Shown: positions 24,179-33,521, counted from the first letter of the stretch. The stretch is 64,000 nucleotides of DNA from Ruminococcus sp. (GCA_013911065.1 JACERV010000006.1:62001-126000), one strand, 5' to 3'. Program-made: numbers and translations. Notes: a model not told the origin generated them from the letters alone.

Positions 24179-24694
24179 TTAATTTTGCATCATTAACTGT
24201 TCCATCACTGCGTCATAAATCTCGCGAATTTCAGGATAGTCCACAAACCTACCGGACTGCATAATAGTCAAAAGCTCAACAGGTGTTACAAAACGCACGG
24301 AATCAACCTCTGTTGAGTCTAAGACCAACTCAGATACTTGAATCGCCCGCTTCACCACAAAAATATCCCAAATTAGCGGAGTGCCCTTCTTCATCACCCG
24401 TTTGACCAGCAGCGGTTCCTCTTCAGAAAGAGAAATTCCCAACTCTTCCTTAATCTCACGCAGACAGCCACGGAGCGAATCCTCGCCGGCTTGTACCCGA
24501 CCAGTAGTATGCGCCCACCTCCCTGCAAACGTGGAACGTGACATGCTCCTTTTTTGAATCAAAAAATATCCCTCTGGATGCCACAGCCACGCTTCGATTG
24601 CCAGATGATGTTCCCCTGGTGCCAGAGACCCTTTCTCTGCATTGATTCTTCCGGTCGTTTTCCCTTTATCATCATAGATATCCCAGTATTCCAC
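24179..24694 (-). CDS. Nudix hydrolase (IPP isomerase-like / YfcD-like branch)
   Basis: The start is GTG (MEYWDIYDD), six bases after AAAGGGGGG; an overlapping ATG is out of frame. The 171-residue protein contains the full Nudix box GRVQAGEDSLRGCLREIKEELGI (G-x5-E-x7-REUxEExGU; about 66-88). The N-terminal YDDKGKTTGR and HLAIEAWLWHPEGYFLIQKRS are typical of the branch related to isopentenyl diphosphate isomerase. The substrate is unknown. It is the last gene of the run downstream of the acetoin dehydrogenase genes, 39 bases after the MBL hydrolase gene. Confidence 0.88.
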   Translation of the reverse strand: MEYWDIYDDKGKTTGRINAEKGSLAPGEHHLAIEAWLWHPEGYFLIQKRSMSRSTFAGRWAHTTGRVQAGEDSLRGCLREIKEELGISLSEEEPLLVKRVMKKGTPLIWDIFVVKRAIQVSELVLDSTEVDSVRFVTPVELLTIMQSGRFVDYPEIREIYDAVMEQLMMQN

Positions 24695-24733
24695 ATTGGT
24701 CCCCCCTTTCTGCTCTCGATAGTGTAATTCTTA

Positions 24734-25480
24734 TTATATTACAATACTCTGCTGAACCTCTTTCAATAACGAAATTTTTGCAAAATCTGATACATAACGG
24801 TTTCGATTTCGTTCTGTCATAGCCCGATAGTCATAACGATCTTCTTCTGCGAAGCAAAGATGATATACTATGACATGGGGAGAAGTAAGTGTAGTCTTCA
24901 GAAGCTCACGGCCCTGCCGCGAATGAAAAAACAGTGGATTCACAAAAACTGCGTCTAAGGGCACCTCTTCTACTCCCGCAAAGTTCTCTTTACTGGTCTC
25001 CGCATCTGCGGTAAAAAGCAACACCCAGTCACCTAAAGTCAGTAAAAAAGCATGATGATTCTGCTTTCGATACACCTCTCCCATATGCCGTGTTGGTAAA
25101 GCCTTTAAATAGATATTCCCAGTCAGTGCCTGTTCGGTCTTCTCAATCCAGACATCTTTCTGCAGGCATTTTTTTCTCACCAACGCTCCTTCTGCGTCCC
25201 GTGGTAAGTACACCCCGCGTACTTTATGATGGGTCAAGTAATCCAGCAGTGTTTCTTTAAAAAAATGATCCGGATGCGAATGTGTGAACAAAAGAAAATC
25301 AATGTCCTGTAGGATACCTCCTGCCATTGCAGATGAAACCCAGTCTGGAATCTGGCTGAAGGAATGCTGCTGTGAATTTTGAAATCCATCGATTAAAATG
25401 CGGTATGAGCCAAATGTAAGTAAAACACCAGCATTCGCCAGTAATGTCACTGTTATGGTTTGCATAGGCACTTCTTTCAC
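24734..25480 (-). CDS. MBL-fold metallo-hydrolase
   Basis: A metallo-beta-lactamase fold is seen from the metal motif FTHSHPDHF (HxHxDH, near residue 70), ALPTRHMGEVY, and LLFTADAETSKENF as the later Asp ligand region. The open frame starts at GTG overlapping the lplA stop (GTGA); an ATG five codons in (25465) is an alternative. Substrate unknown. It sits between lplA and a Nudix gene and may be a passenger of the acetoin operon. Confidence 0.85.
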   Translation of the reverse strand: MKEVPMQTITVTLLANAGVLLTFGSYRILIDGFQNSQQHSFSQIPDWVSSAMAGGILQDIDFLLFTHSHPDHFFKETLLDYLTHHKVRGVYLPRDAEGALVRKKCLQKDVWIEKTEQALTGNIYLKALPTRHMGEVYRKQNHHAFLLTLGDWVLLFTADAETSKENFAGVEEVPLDAVFVNPLFFHSRQGRELLKTTLTSPHVIVYHLCFAEEDRYDYRAMTERNRNRYVSDFAKISLLKEVQQSIVI

Positions 25481-26457
25481 AGCAAAAGGGAAAGGAATTG
25501 CTCCCTGGACATGCCACTGATATAGTCGTCTACAGAGAGCCCATCCAACGCTTTTTCACAACTGTTCTTTTCATAGGGGATACCCATCAGAGACTGTTCT
25601 AGTACCTCTGCTTCATTGCCGCCAAAAAAATCGCCGAATAAGCGTACAGCTTTTATCACGCCTTTTTCTATCGTCAGACGCAAATCTACAATCCCAAAGT
25701 CAAATTTTTGCTCTTTGCGCAAAGTATATGCTGGAGAACTACCGTAATTCCAGTTCCATGTACTGTACTTTTCATCAGCCAGTGCTTGAATAGACTGTAT
25801 ATCATTATCAGTAAAAACGTATTCTTGTGCGTCATCCATATTTTTCAGAAAGAACTGATACAATCCATCATAAAATGCATCTACTGTCATTGGCTTTTTG
25901 AGGTGGGATGCAATATTGGTGATTCGGCTACGTACTGACTTAATACTTTTACTCTCAATCTTCAAAGGGTTTGGGCGCAACGAGCCGGAAATATCCGCTA
26001 CATCCGATTGAAATAACAATGTACCGTGGTGCATCATCCGGCCTTTGCGATAGGTCTGTGCGTTCCCGGAACATTTCATGCCTTCAATGAGAAGGTCATT
26101 TCTGCCGGAGAGCACAACGTCCAACCCCAAATTTTTTAAGTACGCGCATACTGGGCGGGTAAAATGCGCGTAGTCATTGAACAGTGAAGGGGTATGTTTT
26201 TGAATCAGGGAGAAATTCAAGTTACCCAAGTCATGAAAAACAGCACCTCCACCAGTTAGGCGGCGGACAACAGTAATGTCATTCTCACGTACGTATTCCA
26301 TATTGACCTCCTCCACAGAGTTTTGATTTTTTCCGACCACAACTGTTTTATCATTACGCCACAAGAGGATTACCGGCTCATCAAAATGATCGATAAAATA
26401 CTCCTCTGATGCCAAATTGAAAAAAGCATTGGTAATGGTATTTTTTATAACAAGCAT
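25477..26457 (-). CDS. lplA: Lipoate-protein ligase LplA
   Basis: The 326-residue ligase has the N-terminal ITNAFFNLASEEYF, WRNDKTVVVGKNQN, and the signature VRRLTGGGAVFHDLGNLNFS (about 63-82). FDGLYQFF-type and C-terminal accessory regions follow. It attaches lipoate to the E2 subunit AcoC encoded upstream in the same run, a common clustering. It lies 149 bases after acoL. Confidence 0.94.
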   Translation of the reverse strand: MLVIKNTITNAFFNLASEEYFIDHFDEPVILLWRNDKTVVVGKNQNSVEEVNMEYVRENDITVVRRLTGGGAVFHDLGNLNFSLIQKHTPSLFNDYAHFTRPVCAYLKNLGLDVVLSGRNDLLIEGMKCSGNAQTYRKGRMMHHGTLLFQSDVADISGSLRPNPLKIESKSIKSVRSRITNIASHLKKPMTVDAFYDGLYQFFLKNMDDAQEYVFTDNDIQSIQALADEKYSTWNWNYGSSPAYTLRKEQKFDFGIVDLRLTIEKGVIKAVRLFGDFFGGNEAEVLEQSLMGIPYEKNSCEKALDGLSVDDYISGMSREQFLSLLL

Positions 26458-26606
26458 TTGCCTGCTCCTTTCTGAAACGGGAGATTGAGGAGTTGTTCTG
26501 CATGAGATTTCCCGCCTTAATCCGCAGCCGTTGCTTTTTTAAAGATTCCCTAATCCATAATATAAGAAATTTTGCGATGTGTTTCTTTTGTTATTTCTAA
26601 AATTCT

Positions 26607-27995
26607 TTAGTTTGGGATATGAATTGCACGTCCTTCAGCAGCCAAAGCCGCCTCTCTTACTGCCTCACCTATCGTAGGGTGTGCGTGGATTGTTGTGATT
26701 AATTCCTCTAGCGTTGCTTCCAGACGAATCGCGAGTGCACCTTCTGTAATCAAGTCTGTCGCACGTGGTCCAAGGATATGCACGCCTAAAACCTCGTGAT
26801 ACTTTGCATCGGCAATAATCTTTATAGCACCCTCACCACCATTCATAATCAGGGCTTTGCCGTTTGCAGCCAGCGGAAACCTGCCTACGATATAGCCAAT
26901 TCCTGCTTCCTTGGCTTTTTCTTCTGTCAGCCCTACTGTTGCTAGTTCAGGATCTGTATAAACACAGGACGGAATCGTTTTGTCGCTATATATATCTGCA
27001 AGATGCCCCATCGCATGCTCTGCTGCTGCCTCCCCCTGCGCCGATGCCACATGCGCCAACATGATTTTCCCAAGGCAGTCGCCAATTGCATAGACATTTG
27101 GCAAATTGGTAAGTAAGAATTTATCTACCTGAATGCGCCCGCGGTCATGTCGGATGCCGGCCGCTTCTAGGTTAAGCGCCTCTGTATCCGTCCGTCTGCC
27201 AACACTGACCAGCACCTTGTCTGCTGTATAGGAAGTGGTTATACCGTTTTTCTCTACCTGTACATATGCAATCCCATTCTTTTCTTCTACGGAAGCCACC
27301 TTAGCACCAGTAATGACCTCTATACCAATTCGTTTCAATTTTTTACGTAGCATCTGCACCAGTTCTGCATCCATCATCGGAAGAATCTCTGGAGTCATTT
27401 CCACTACAGTGATTTTAGTGCCAAATGAATGGTATGCTGTTGCCAGCTCAAGCCCAATGACACCGCCTCCTATGATTAACATAGAACTAGGGACACTCTC
27501 CAAAGAGAGTGCTTGCGTACTGTCAATACACTGCGGGATATTCACTCCGGGGATTGGTGGAATAACGGGAATTGAGCCTGATGCAATGATAATCTTATCC
27601 GAAGAGAGTGTTTGCTGTTCTCCATTGACATCTGTAACAACCAGGTTGCTCTGGTCCTCAAAAGATGCGGTTCCTTGAATAACCCTGACATGATTCGCTT
27701 TCAAAAGGCCGCCTACTCCAGAAACCAATCGGCTTACAACAGATGCTTTGTTTTTTTGTATCTGTGAAAAGTCTAAGAACGGCTCAGCAATTACCCCCTG
27801 CGCCTTGCCTTCTTTTACAGATTCGTAGAGGTGCGCACTGCTCAAAAGCGCCTTAGTAGGAATGCATCCCACATTCAGGCATGTACCTCCCAAGCGACTT
27901 TTTTCAATTAAAGTCACCTCAGCTCCCAACTGTGCAGCACGGATGGCTGCTACATAACCGCCGGGTCCTCCCCCGATTACTGCTATTTTTGTCAT
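26607..27995 (-). CDS. acoL: Dihydrolipoyl dehydrogenase (E3)
   Basis: The 462-residue flavoprotein has the FAD motif IGGGPGGYVAAIRAAQLGA, redox-active disulfide GGTCLNVGCIPTK (about 36-48), NAD motif IIGGGVIGLELA (about 173-184), and the C-terminal catalytic HAHPTIGEAVREA. It has no N-terminal lipoyl domain. It reoxidises the dihydrolipoyl group of AcoC with NAD+. It lies 12 bases after acoC in the operon, so it is taken as the dedicated E3 of this complex. Confidence 0.96.
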   Translation of the reverse strand: MTKIAVIGGGPGGYVAAIRAAQLGAEVTLIEKSRLGGTCLNVGCIPTKALLSSAHLYESVKEGKAQGVIAEPFLDFSQIQKNKASVVSRLVSGVGGLLKANHVRVIQGTASFEDQSNLVVTDVNGEQQTLSSDKIIIASGSIPVIPPIPGVNIPQCIDSTQALSLESVPSSMLIIGGGVIGLELATAYHSFGTKITVVEMTPEILPMMDAELVQMLRKKLKRIGIEVITGAKVASVEEKNGIAYVQVEKNGITTSYTADKVLVSVGRRTDTEALNLEAAGIRHDRGRIQVDKFLLTNLPNVYAIGDCLGKIMLAHVASAQGEAAAEHAMGHLADIYSDKTIPSCVYTDPELATVGLTEEKAKEAGIGYIVGRFPLAANGKALIMNGGEGAIKIIADAKYHEVLGVHILGPRATDLITEGALAIRLEATLEELITTIHAHPTIGEAVREAALAAEGRAIHIPN

Positions 27996-28007
27996 TGATT
28001 TTCCTCC

Positions 28008-29318
28008 TTATAGCATCAAAAGTGCGGGATTTTCCATTTTCTTTCTCAGTGCTGCCAAAAATTGTGCCGCAACCGCACCATCTACTGCACGGTGGTCCGC
28101 AGATAGCGAAAGCTTCATCAATGGTCTTACAACAAAGGTACCGTTCTTGGATATAACGGTATCAATAATGGCATTTACGCCAAGGATAGCAACCTCGGGC
28201 AGATTGACAATCGGTGAAAAAGCCTCAATGCCTAACATGCCCAGATTGGTAATGGTAAACGTGCCGCCAGTCATATTATCCGGAGTCAGGCGGCCGTCTT
28301 TTGCTTCCTGTGCCAGTATTTTAAACTCAGAAGAAATCTGACTAACCTTTTTTGCATGTGCATGTTTAATCACTGGTACTACCAGCCCGTCAGAAACAGC
28401 GACTGCCACACCCATATTGACATAGTGATGGTATATGATATCATTGCCATCTATAGAACAGTTTAAAAGTGGAAACTCCGGCAAGGTATTTGCAACAACA
28501 TAAACCAAAAGATCAGTATGCGAAACCTTTACTCCGGCATCCTTAAAACTGTCTTTAATAGCTGTCAACGCAGTCATATCTACGCTGATGTCATATGTAA
28601 CAGTGGGGCAGGTGGTCCAGCTTTCTGTCATACGTTTAGAGATTACCTTGCGCATAGTACTCATTGGTTTTCTTTCATTATCAGATACTGTGTCTTTGTC
28701 ACCATGTACAAAGGCAAGTACATCCGCCTTCATTACGCGTCCGCTGCCCGGCACCTGATTCACATCAACACCCAGTTCTTCCGCCACCTTATGTGCAACA
28801 GGGGACGCCTTTACACTGGCAGATGCTGCGGCAGGAACGTACTTCTCTACGTCCTCCAGAGTAATGCGCCCATTCGGGCCGGTACCTTTTATAAGTGTAA
28901 TATCAATTTCTTTGGTTCTTGCCAGCTTTTTTGCAGCAGGGGAAGAAATAATCCTGCCGCCTGGAGATACAGCCTCCGCAGATATTTCCACAGCCGGAGC
29001 AGCCTTAGCATCTGCAGACATATCTACTGCGGGCGCTTCTGCGCCTGAGTTTCCCGAAAGCAAATCACTGATATCTTCATCTGAAGCGGCGATAATGCCA
29101 ACAGAGGCAAAGCATTCGGCTTCTTCACCGGATTGCAGTAAAATTTTTCGCAGAACACCGGCTTCCTTTGCTTCGATGTCATTGGTCAACTTATCAGTTT
29201 CGAGCTGGTACAAAAGATCCCCCACCTCTACAGTATCCCCTTCTTTTTTATACCATTCCCCAATGGTGCCTTCGGTCATGGTCAGGCCGAGTTTCGGCAT
29301 AGTAAGCAATGTTGCCAT
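28008..29318 (-). CDS. acoC: Dihydrolipoamide acyltransferase E2 of the acetoin dehydrogenase complex, with two subunit-binding domains
   Basis: An N-terminal lipoyl domain (1-78) carries the lipoyl lysine K43 in ETDKLTN. Two peripheral subunit-binding domains follow in tandem (about 124-161, ISSPAAKKLARTKEI...GPNGRITLEDVEKY; and 170-205, ASPVAHKVAEELGV...GSGRVMKADVLAFV), where most E2s have one. The C-terminal catalytic domain ends with SADHRAVDGAVAAQFL (His and Asp of the HxxxDG motif). It accepts the acetyl group from E1 and passes it to CoA. AAGGAGGAG precedes the ATG. Confidence 0.94.
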   Translation of the reverse strand: MATLLTMPKLGLTMTEGTIGEWYKKEGDTVEVGDLLYQLETDKLTNDIEAKEAGVLRKILLQSGEEAECFASVGIIAASDEDISDLLSGNSGAEAPAVDMSADAKAAPAVEISAEAVSPGGRIISSPAAKKLARTKEIDITLIKGTGPNGRITLEDVEKYVPAAASASVKASPVAHKVAEELGVDVNQVPGSGRVMKADVLAFVHGDKDTVSDNERKPMSTMRKVISKRMTESWTTCPTVTYDISVDMTALTAIKDSFKDAGVKVSHTDLLVYVVANTLPEFPLLNCSIDGNDIIYHHYVNMGVAVAVSDGLVVPVIKHAHAKKVSQISSEFKILAQEAKDGRLTPDNMTGGTFTITNLGMLGIEAFSPIVNLPEVAILGVNAIIDTVISKNGTFVVRPLMKLSLSADHRAVDGAVAAQFLAALRKKMENPALLML

Positions 29319-29458
29319 AATTTCTCCTCCTTATTATTGCTTTTTATCCTCGGCATGCTGAAAATACTACAAGTGAAAAATAAATAGTTTTTTCAGTGAG
29401 CCTTCTTTTATCGTTTTCAAGCTTTGTTTTAGGATAACAAACGTAATTCTGAATACAA

Positions 29459-30451
29459 TCACTTCCGAAATAGACCTCTCTCTTGCGCTTGTTCCAATGT
29501 TTTGTTCACATCTACACGCCAAGGACCTTTTCTGGTGATGCGCACAGTGAGCTCATCCCCTTGTTTCAAAGTAATTTCTCGTTCACCATCCAATGCTGCG
29601 ACACAGTTTTGCTCCATACGGTAGGTTAAATCCGTGTCCAGATGACAGACCTCCGCATTTTTAATACTGACTTCTTGTATCAGGCCTGCTGCTATAGGGA
29701 CTAATACAGAGGTGCCACCTTCGCTTAAATCTACACTACAGCCAAGATCCTCCTCCGGACGGATGATACATAGGCCTCCAGCAATTGCCGAAAAGCCGAT
29801 GCTGGCAGGATGTACGCGTGTCACAATTACCTTGCGGATGCTCTCTGCATCCCAGATAGCACGTGCCCCTATAAACATATCCGTAGAAATCACGACATCA
29901 ATCAGTGCAATGTCCGCAAGCTCCCCTTTACGATATAACTCAATGCGCTTGTCACGCAGACAAGTCAATTTCGGTGTGTCAGACAATGCAACCGCAGCTG
30001 CCGCCATCCCTGCTACCGTACCCTCCAACATTCTGGGGTATACATTGTTTGTACCTGTGGAGACAGGCAAAAGCGGTGTTTGAACAATACTTTTTGCAAC
30101 AGCTCGGCTGGTGCCGTCACCGCCCAGTGCAACGATACACCCAACACCCAGAGCTTCCATCTCTTCCGCAGCACGCACAGTATCTCTCTGAGAAGCAGTC
30201 ATTGGAATATCCAGCACATGGCAGTGCGCAAGCAGTGCCTTTTCCCGCGCTAAATCCTCCTCTACACGCAGACCCATGCAAAAGGTATCCGGCATAAAAT
30301 AAATATCTGTTACCCCCAGTGCCTGCGCTGCCAAAACAATGCGCTTTACAATATTGAGCTTCTCGTTGTTATCTATAACAGTAGCGTAAGACACAAGCCT
30401 ACGAATATCCTTACCGGAGGCAGGATTTGCAATAATACCAATGGATACCAC
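29459..30451 (-). CDS. acoX: AcoX, NAD kinase-like acetoin catabolism protein
   Basis: The 330-residue protein belongs to the ATP-NAD kinase-like family: IGIIANPASGKDIRRL at the N-terminus, CIVALGGDGTSRAVAKS (the GGDGT phosphate-binding motif, near 110), and PLLPVSTGTNNVYP. AcoX is found in acetoin dehydrogenase operons and its presence favours acetoin over pyruvate as substrate of this complex. Its reaction is not established. The start is GTG with an AGGAGG 11 bases upstream. It is preceded by a 207-base gap with an inverted repeat. Confidence 0.9.
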   Translation of the reverse strand: MVSIGIIANPASGKDIRRLVSYATVIDNNEKLNIVKRIVLAAQALGVTDIYFMPDTFCMGLRVEEDLAREKALLAHCHVLDIPMTASQRDTVRAAEEMEALGVGCIVALGGDGTSRAVAKSIVQTPLLPVSTGTNNVYPRMLEGTVAGMAAAAVALSDTPKLTCLRDKRIELYRKGELADIALIDVVISTDMFIGARAIWDAESIRKVIVTRVHPASIGFSAIAGGLCIIRPEEDLGCSVDLSEGGTSVLVPIAAGLIQEVSIKNAEVCHLDTDLTYRMEQNCVAALDGEREITLKQGDELTVRITRKGPWRVDVNKTLEQAQERGLFRK

Positions 30452-30562
30452 GGCCGTCTATCCCTCCTTTTATCACAATACTTAAATTTGAAAATCATAG
30501 GAGGGCACCCCCCTCTTCTGTAACCACAAGAGCATAATACCGCATTAGGATGGGTGGCTCCT

Positions 30563-30631
30563 GGAATCTGCAAATGTAAATTATGGTAGTTTTTAGGAGC
30601 ATCAATAAAATCATCTTCATTTGCAGACTCC
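30563..30631. repeat. Inverted repeat in the acoB-acoX gap
   Basis: Arms 30563-30576 (GGAATCTGCAAATG) and 30618-30631 match at 13 of 14 positions. A competing pair, GGCTCCT (30556-30562) with AGGAGC (30595-30600), overlaps it. The two pairings exclude each other, so the gap could fold as a switch in the aco mRNA or be a small inserted element. The rest of the 207-base gap holds the acoX ribosome site and a GGAGGGCACCCCCCTC stretch. Confidence 0.6.
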
Positions 30632-30658
30632 TATTAGACCAAATACTTCAAAACTAAA

Positions 30659-31627
30659 TTATACGAGTTGTTTTACCGCATGAATAATATCCTGTGCGTT
30701 GGGCAGAGCATACTGCTCAAGATTAATAGCAAAAGGAATCGGAGTATTAAGTGCGCCGATTCGAACCACAGGTGCATCCAACAGGTCAAAGTATTCTTCT
30801 GAAATCATGGCAGAGATTTCACCTCCGTAACCACCGCGTTTTACTTCTTCTGTAATGACAACAGCTTTATGCGTTTTTATGAGGGACGCTTTAATCAAAG
30901 CCTTATCCAGTGGATAAAGGGAACGAGGGTCTAACACTTCACAGCTGATTCCTTCTTTTTCAAGGTTTTTAGAAGCTGCGAGTGCTTCATGCACCATTTT
31001 CCCCGTGGCAATAATAGTAACATCTTCACCTGAGCGTTTGATATCACCCTTGCCGAGAGGAATAGGTTTCAGTTCAGTTACCTCCCCTTTCATGGCATAC
31101 ATTGCCTTATGTTCAATAAACATAACAGGATCATTATCATCTATGGCTGTTAACATCAGCCCCAGTGCATCCTGTGGAGTGGACGGATATACAACCTTCA
31201 GCCCTGGCACATGAGTCACCCATGCCTCCAGAGACTGAGAATGTTGTGCAGCTGCAGAAACCCCCGCTCCGGCAGGAAGACGTACTACCATCGGCATAGA
31301 AATATGCCCGCCGAACATATATCGCATTTTTGCGGCCTGATTCACCAGCTGATCCATCCCAACGGTCAGGAAATCAATAAACATCAGCTCTGCGATGGGA
31401 CGAAGGCCCGTGGCAGCAGCTCCAACCGCACAGCCGATGATAACGCCCTCAGAGATGGGAGTATCGCGAACACGCTCTTCTCCGAATTCTTCATACATCC
31501 CAGCAGAAACACCAAAACATCCGCCAAAGGCACCAACATCTTCCCCAAACAGCAACACATTTTTATTTTCACGCATGCGGATACTCATACCCTCACGAAT
31601 CGCTTCACCATAAGTCATTTTCTTCAT
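30659..31627 (-). CDS. acoB: Acetoin dehydrogenase E1 component, beta subunit
   Basis: The 322-residue transketolase-type subunit: MTYGEAIREGMSIRM, LLFGEDVGAFGGCFGVS, RVRDTPISEGVIIGCAVGAA, RLPAGAGVSAAAQHSQSLEAW, VITEEVKRGGYGGEISAMI. With AcoA it forms the thiamine diphosphate E1 that cleaves acetoin. Its ATG overlaps the acoA stop by four bases. The alpha and beta chains also resemble pyruvate dehydrogenase E1; acoX and acoR in the locus decide the name. Confidence 0.93.
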   Translation of the reverse strand: MKKMTYGEAIREGMSIRMRENKNVLLFGEDVGAFGGCFGVSAGMYEEFGEERVRDTPISEGVIIGCAVGAAATGLRPIAELMFIDFLTVGMDQLVNQAAKMRYMFGGHISMPMVVRLPAGAGVSAAAQHSQSLEAWVTHVPGLKVVYPSTPQDALGLMLTAIDDNDPVMFIEHKAMYAMKGEVTELKPIPLGKGDIKRSGEDVTIIATGKMVHEALAASKNLEKEGISCEVLDPRSLYPLDKALIKASLIKTHKAVVITEEVKRGGYGGEISAMISEEYFDLLDAPVVRIGALNTPIPFAINLEQYALPNAQDIIHAVKQLV

Positions 31628-32610
31628 CGTACACGAACCTCCTCTATGATATCGCTATAGATGTCCTCTACAACCTTTTCCAGAGCCGGAACCGGACTTT
31701 CCATTGCAAACTCTACTGCCTTTGTAATCTCTTTATCAACGGCAGCATCAATCTTCAGTATCTCGTCTCTGGTTGCAATATTGGTGTCTGTCATATATGC
31801 TGCGAGACGGAATAGAGGATCCTTCTCCAGCCAGCTTTCCTGTTCTTCTTTTGGCTTGTATGTACCGGGATCTCCTTCAAAATGCCCGCGATGACGATAG
31901 GTCTTGCATTCGAGTAATGTGGGTCCGAGACCGCTTCTTGCACGTTTGATTGCTTCGCCCGCTGCCTCATAGACTGCCAAAACGTCATTTCCATCTACGG
32001 AAATTCCAGGTATTCCGTATGCTACAGCCCGATCTGCCACATCTTTTATTGCCATATGGTGCTTCTGGCTCATAGAAATACCGTAGCCGTTGTTTTCACA
32101 TACAAAAACAATGGGCAGCTTCCATATGCTGGCAAGGTTCAGGGACTCATGGAAGGTCCCCTGATTGGTAGAAGCATCACCAAAAAAGCATACGCAGACC
32201 TGATCTGTTTTGCGATAGCTAATAGAAAGACCTGCTCCTGTGGCAATATTATGCCCGGCACCTACGATACCATTTGCCCCAAGGATGCCCTTAGACGCAT
32301 CTGCGATATGCATGGACCCTCCCTTCCCCTTACAATATCCATCTGATTTACCAAAAAGCTCTGCCATCATATACTTCAGATCGCCGCCCTTTGCAATGAT
32401 GTGCCCATGTCCGCGGTGGGTACTAGTAATGTAATCGTTATCATTCAAATGCTGGCATACACCAGCCGCTACAGCTTCCTCACCGATATAAAGGTGAACA
32501 AAGCCTGGAATACTTCCTTCTGCAAAGACATCCATAGCTTTTGTTTCAAAAGCCCGAATTTTCTTCATACAGGTATACATATCCTGTATTTGTTGATTAG
32601 TTACTTTCAT
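31624..32610 (-). CDS. acoA: Acetoin dehydrogenase E1 component, alpha subunit
   Basis: The start is MKVTNQQIQDMY after GGAGGAAACATA; a longer frame upstream has no support. The 328-residue subunit has the thiamine diphosphate motif GDASTNQGTFHESLN...CENNGYG (near 165-200), FVHLYIGEEAVAAGVC, GGSMHIADASKGILGANGIVGAG, and the phospholoop-type CKTYRHRGHFEGDPGTY. It is the second gene of the operon, ~95 bases after the Lin0512-family gene. Confidence 0.94.
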   Translation of the reverse strand: MKVTNQQIQDMYTCMKKIRAFETKAMDVFAEGSIPGFVHLYIGEEAVAAGVCQHLNDNDYITSTHRGHGHIIAKGGDLKYMMAELFGKSDGYCKGKGGSMHIADASKGILGANGIVGAGHNIATGAGLSISYRKTDQVCVCFFGDASTNQGTFHESLNLASIWKLPIVFVCENNGYGISMSQKHHMAIKDVADRAVAYGIPGISVDGNDVLAVYEAAGEAIKRARSGLGPTLLECKTYRHRGHFEGDPGTYKPKEEQESWLEKDPLFRLAAYMTDTNIATRDEILKIDAAVDKEITKAVEFAMESPVPALEKVVEDIYSDIIEEVRVR

Positions 32611-32704
32611 TATGTTTCCTCCTTGCCATAATCTTGGGAAAACCCTTCCCAAATTACAAATATGCTGGTTGCTACCGTTTTTCGGCAACTTTAGACCGGA
32701 ATAT

Positions 32705-33073
32705 TTATGCTGCGTTCTCGGCGATGGTGACCTCGACACAGGCCAAAGCAGCTTCTATACTGTCATCTTTATCTCCAAACCGCTGGAGATAAAGTCCCGG
32801 TACGTTTAGTCCACCGGTAACCGGTGTTATTGTAATCGCACCAACTGGAAGCTCTTCTGCTACTTTCTGCAAATCTACCTCCTGAGGTCTGGAAACTGCC
32901 ACAGTTACATGCACTGCAATACCTTGTGAAAGGTCATCCAGATGCAGTATCTCTGACAGTCCGCAGAGACAACTTTTAGAAATCGCGTCTCGTACAGCTT
33001 TTGCAGCTGCCTTGGTTACATCTTGCCCGTGGAAATCCAGCCCTAATCCAAATTCAATGATATATCTAGGCAA
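32705..33073 (-). CDS. Lin0512 family protein (function unknown), TTG start
   Basis: With TTG at 33073 as start, six bases after AAAGGAGGGG, the product is 122 residues beginning (M)PRYIIEFGLGLDFHGQDVT. That is where Lin0512-family proteins begin. Family marks: AAAKAVRDAISKSCLCGLSEIL, VTVAVSRP, LPVGAITITPVTGGLNVPGLYL. The frame stays open a further 40 codons upstream, but no ribosome site supports a longer form. The family often lies beside catabolic genes; no biochemical role is known to me. Here it heads the aco operon. Confidence 0.85.
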   Translation of the reverse strand: MPRYIIEFGLGLDFHGQDVTKAAAKAVRDAISKSCLCGLSEILHLDDLSQGIAVHVTVAVSRPQEVDLQKVAEELPVGAITITPVTGGLNVPGLYLQRFGDKDDSIEAALACVEVTIAENAA

Positions 33074-33181
33074 ACAATTCCCCTCCTTTCTTCTTACCTT
33101 GGCTGGATTATCTAAAACAAGTTCTTCAAAAGCCGATGCCACGCTCTCTGGAACTGTTTCAAAAGGACAATCCACGCACCC

Positions 33182-33294
33182 CATTTGTATCAATATTGAG
33201 AATTTATTTTGATACTTTAAATGTAATGCCGTCTACATGTCTCAAAATTGCATTTTGATATTAAAAATGTATCATGGTTTTACATTTTCGTCAA
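33182..33294 (-). promoter_or_regulatory. Sigma-A type promoter and TATCA/TGATA repeats ahead of the aco operon
   Basis: TTGACG (33289-33294) and TACATT (33266-33271) are 17 bases apart on the minus strand. Downstream lie several inverted TATCA/TGATA half-sites, including GTATCAA and TTGATAC arms (about 33190-33218) and TGATA-N9-TATCA across the -10. This suits a DNA-binding repressor or activator. No good GG-N10-GC sigma-54 element was found nearby. Confidence 0.6.
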
Positions 33295-33521
33295 TAAACC
33301 TTACTTACTTTTCTCATTATAGATGCAACTTTCGTCATATTCATAAAAACAGCATCTTGTTTTTTGGTTATTTTGCCTATCATATCATTTTTGAATATAA
33401 TATTCTTAATCATATTCACATCAATTCTAATTTTTGTATCAAAACCGTAAATTCAAATCTCATTTATGCAAAATTTTAAGAATCTATATCAGAGAGAAAC
33501 ATAGATAGGTGCCGATATTCT

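Noticed and set aside
28518-29048. 176-codon plus-strand frame opposite acoC
   Set aside because: Shadow of the E2 linker and binding domains; no family or ribosome site.
33074-33193. 40-residue N-terminal extension of the Lin0512 protein
   Set aside because: No ribosome site at the upstream starts; the strong AAAGGAGGGG sits before the TTG that gives the family N-terminus.
33074-33300. Sigma-54 promoter for the aco operon
   Set aside because: TGGCAT- and GGCAT-like stretches occur but none has GC at the required 10-base spacing.
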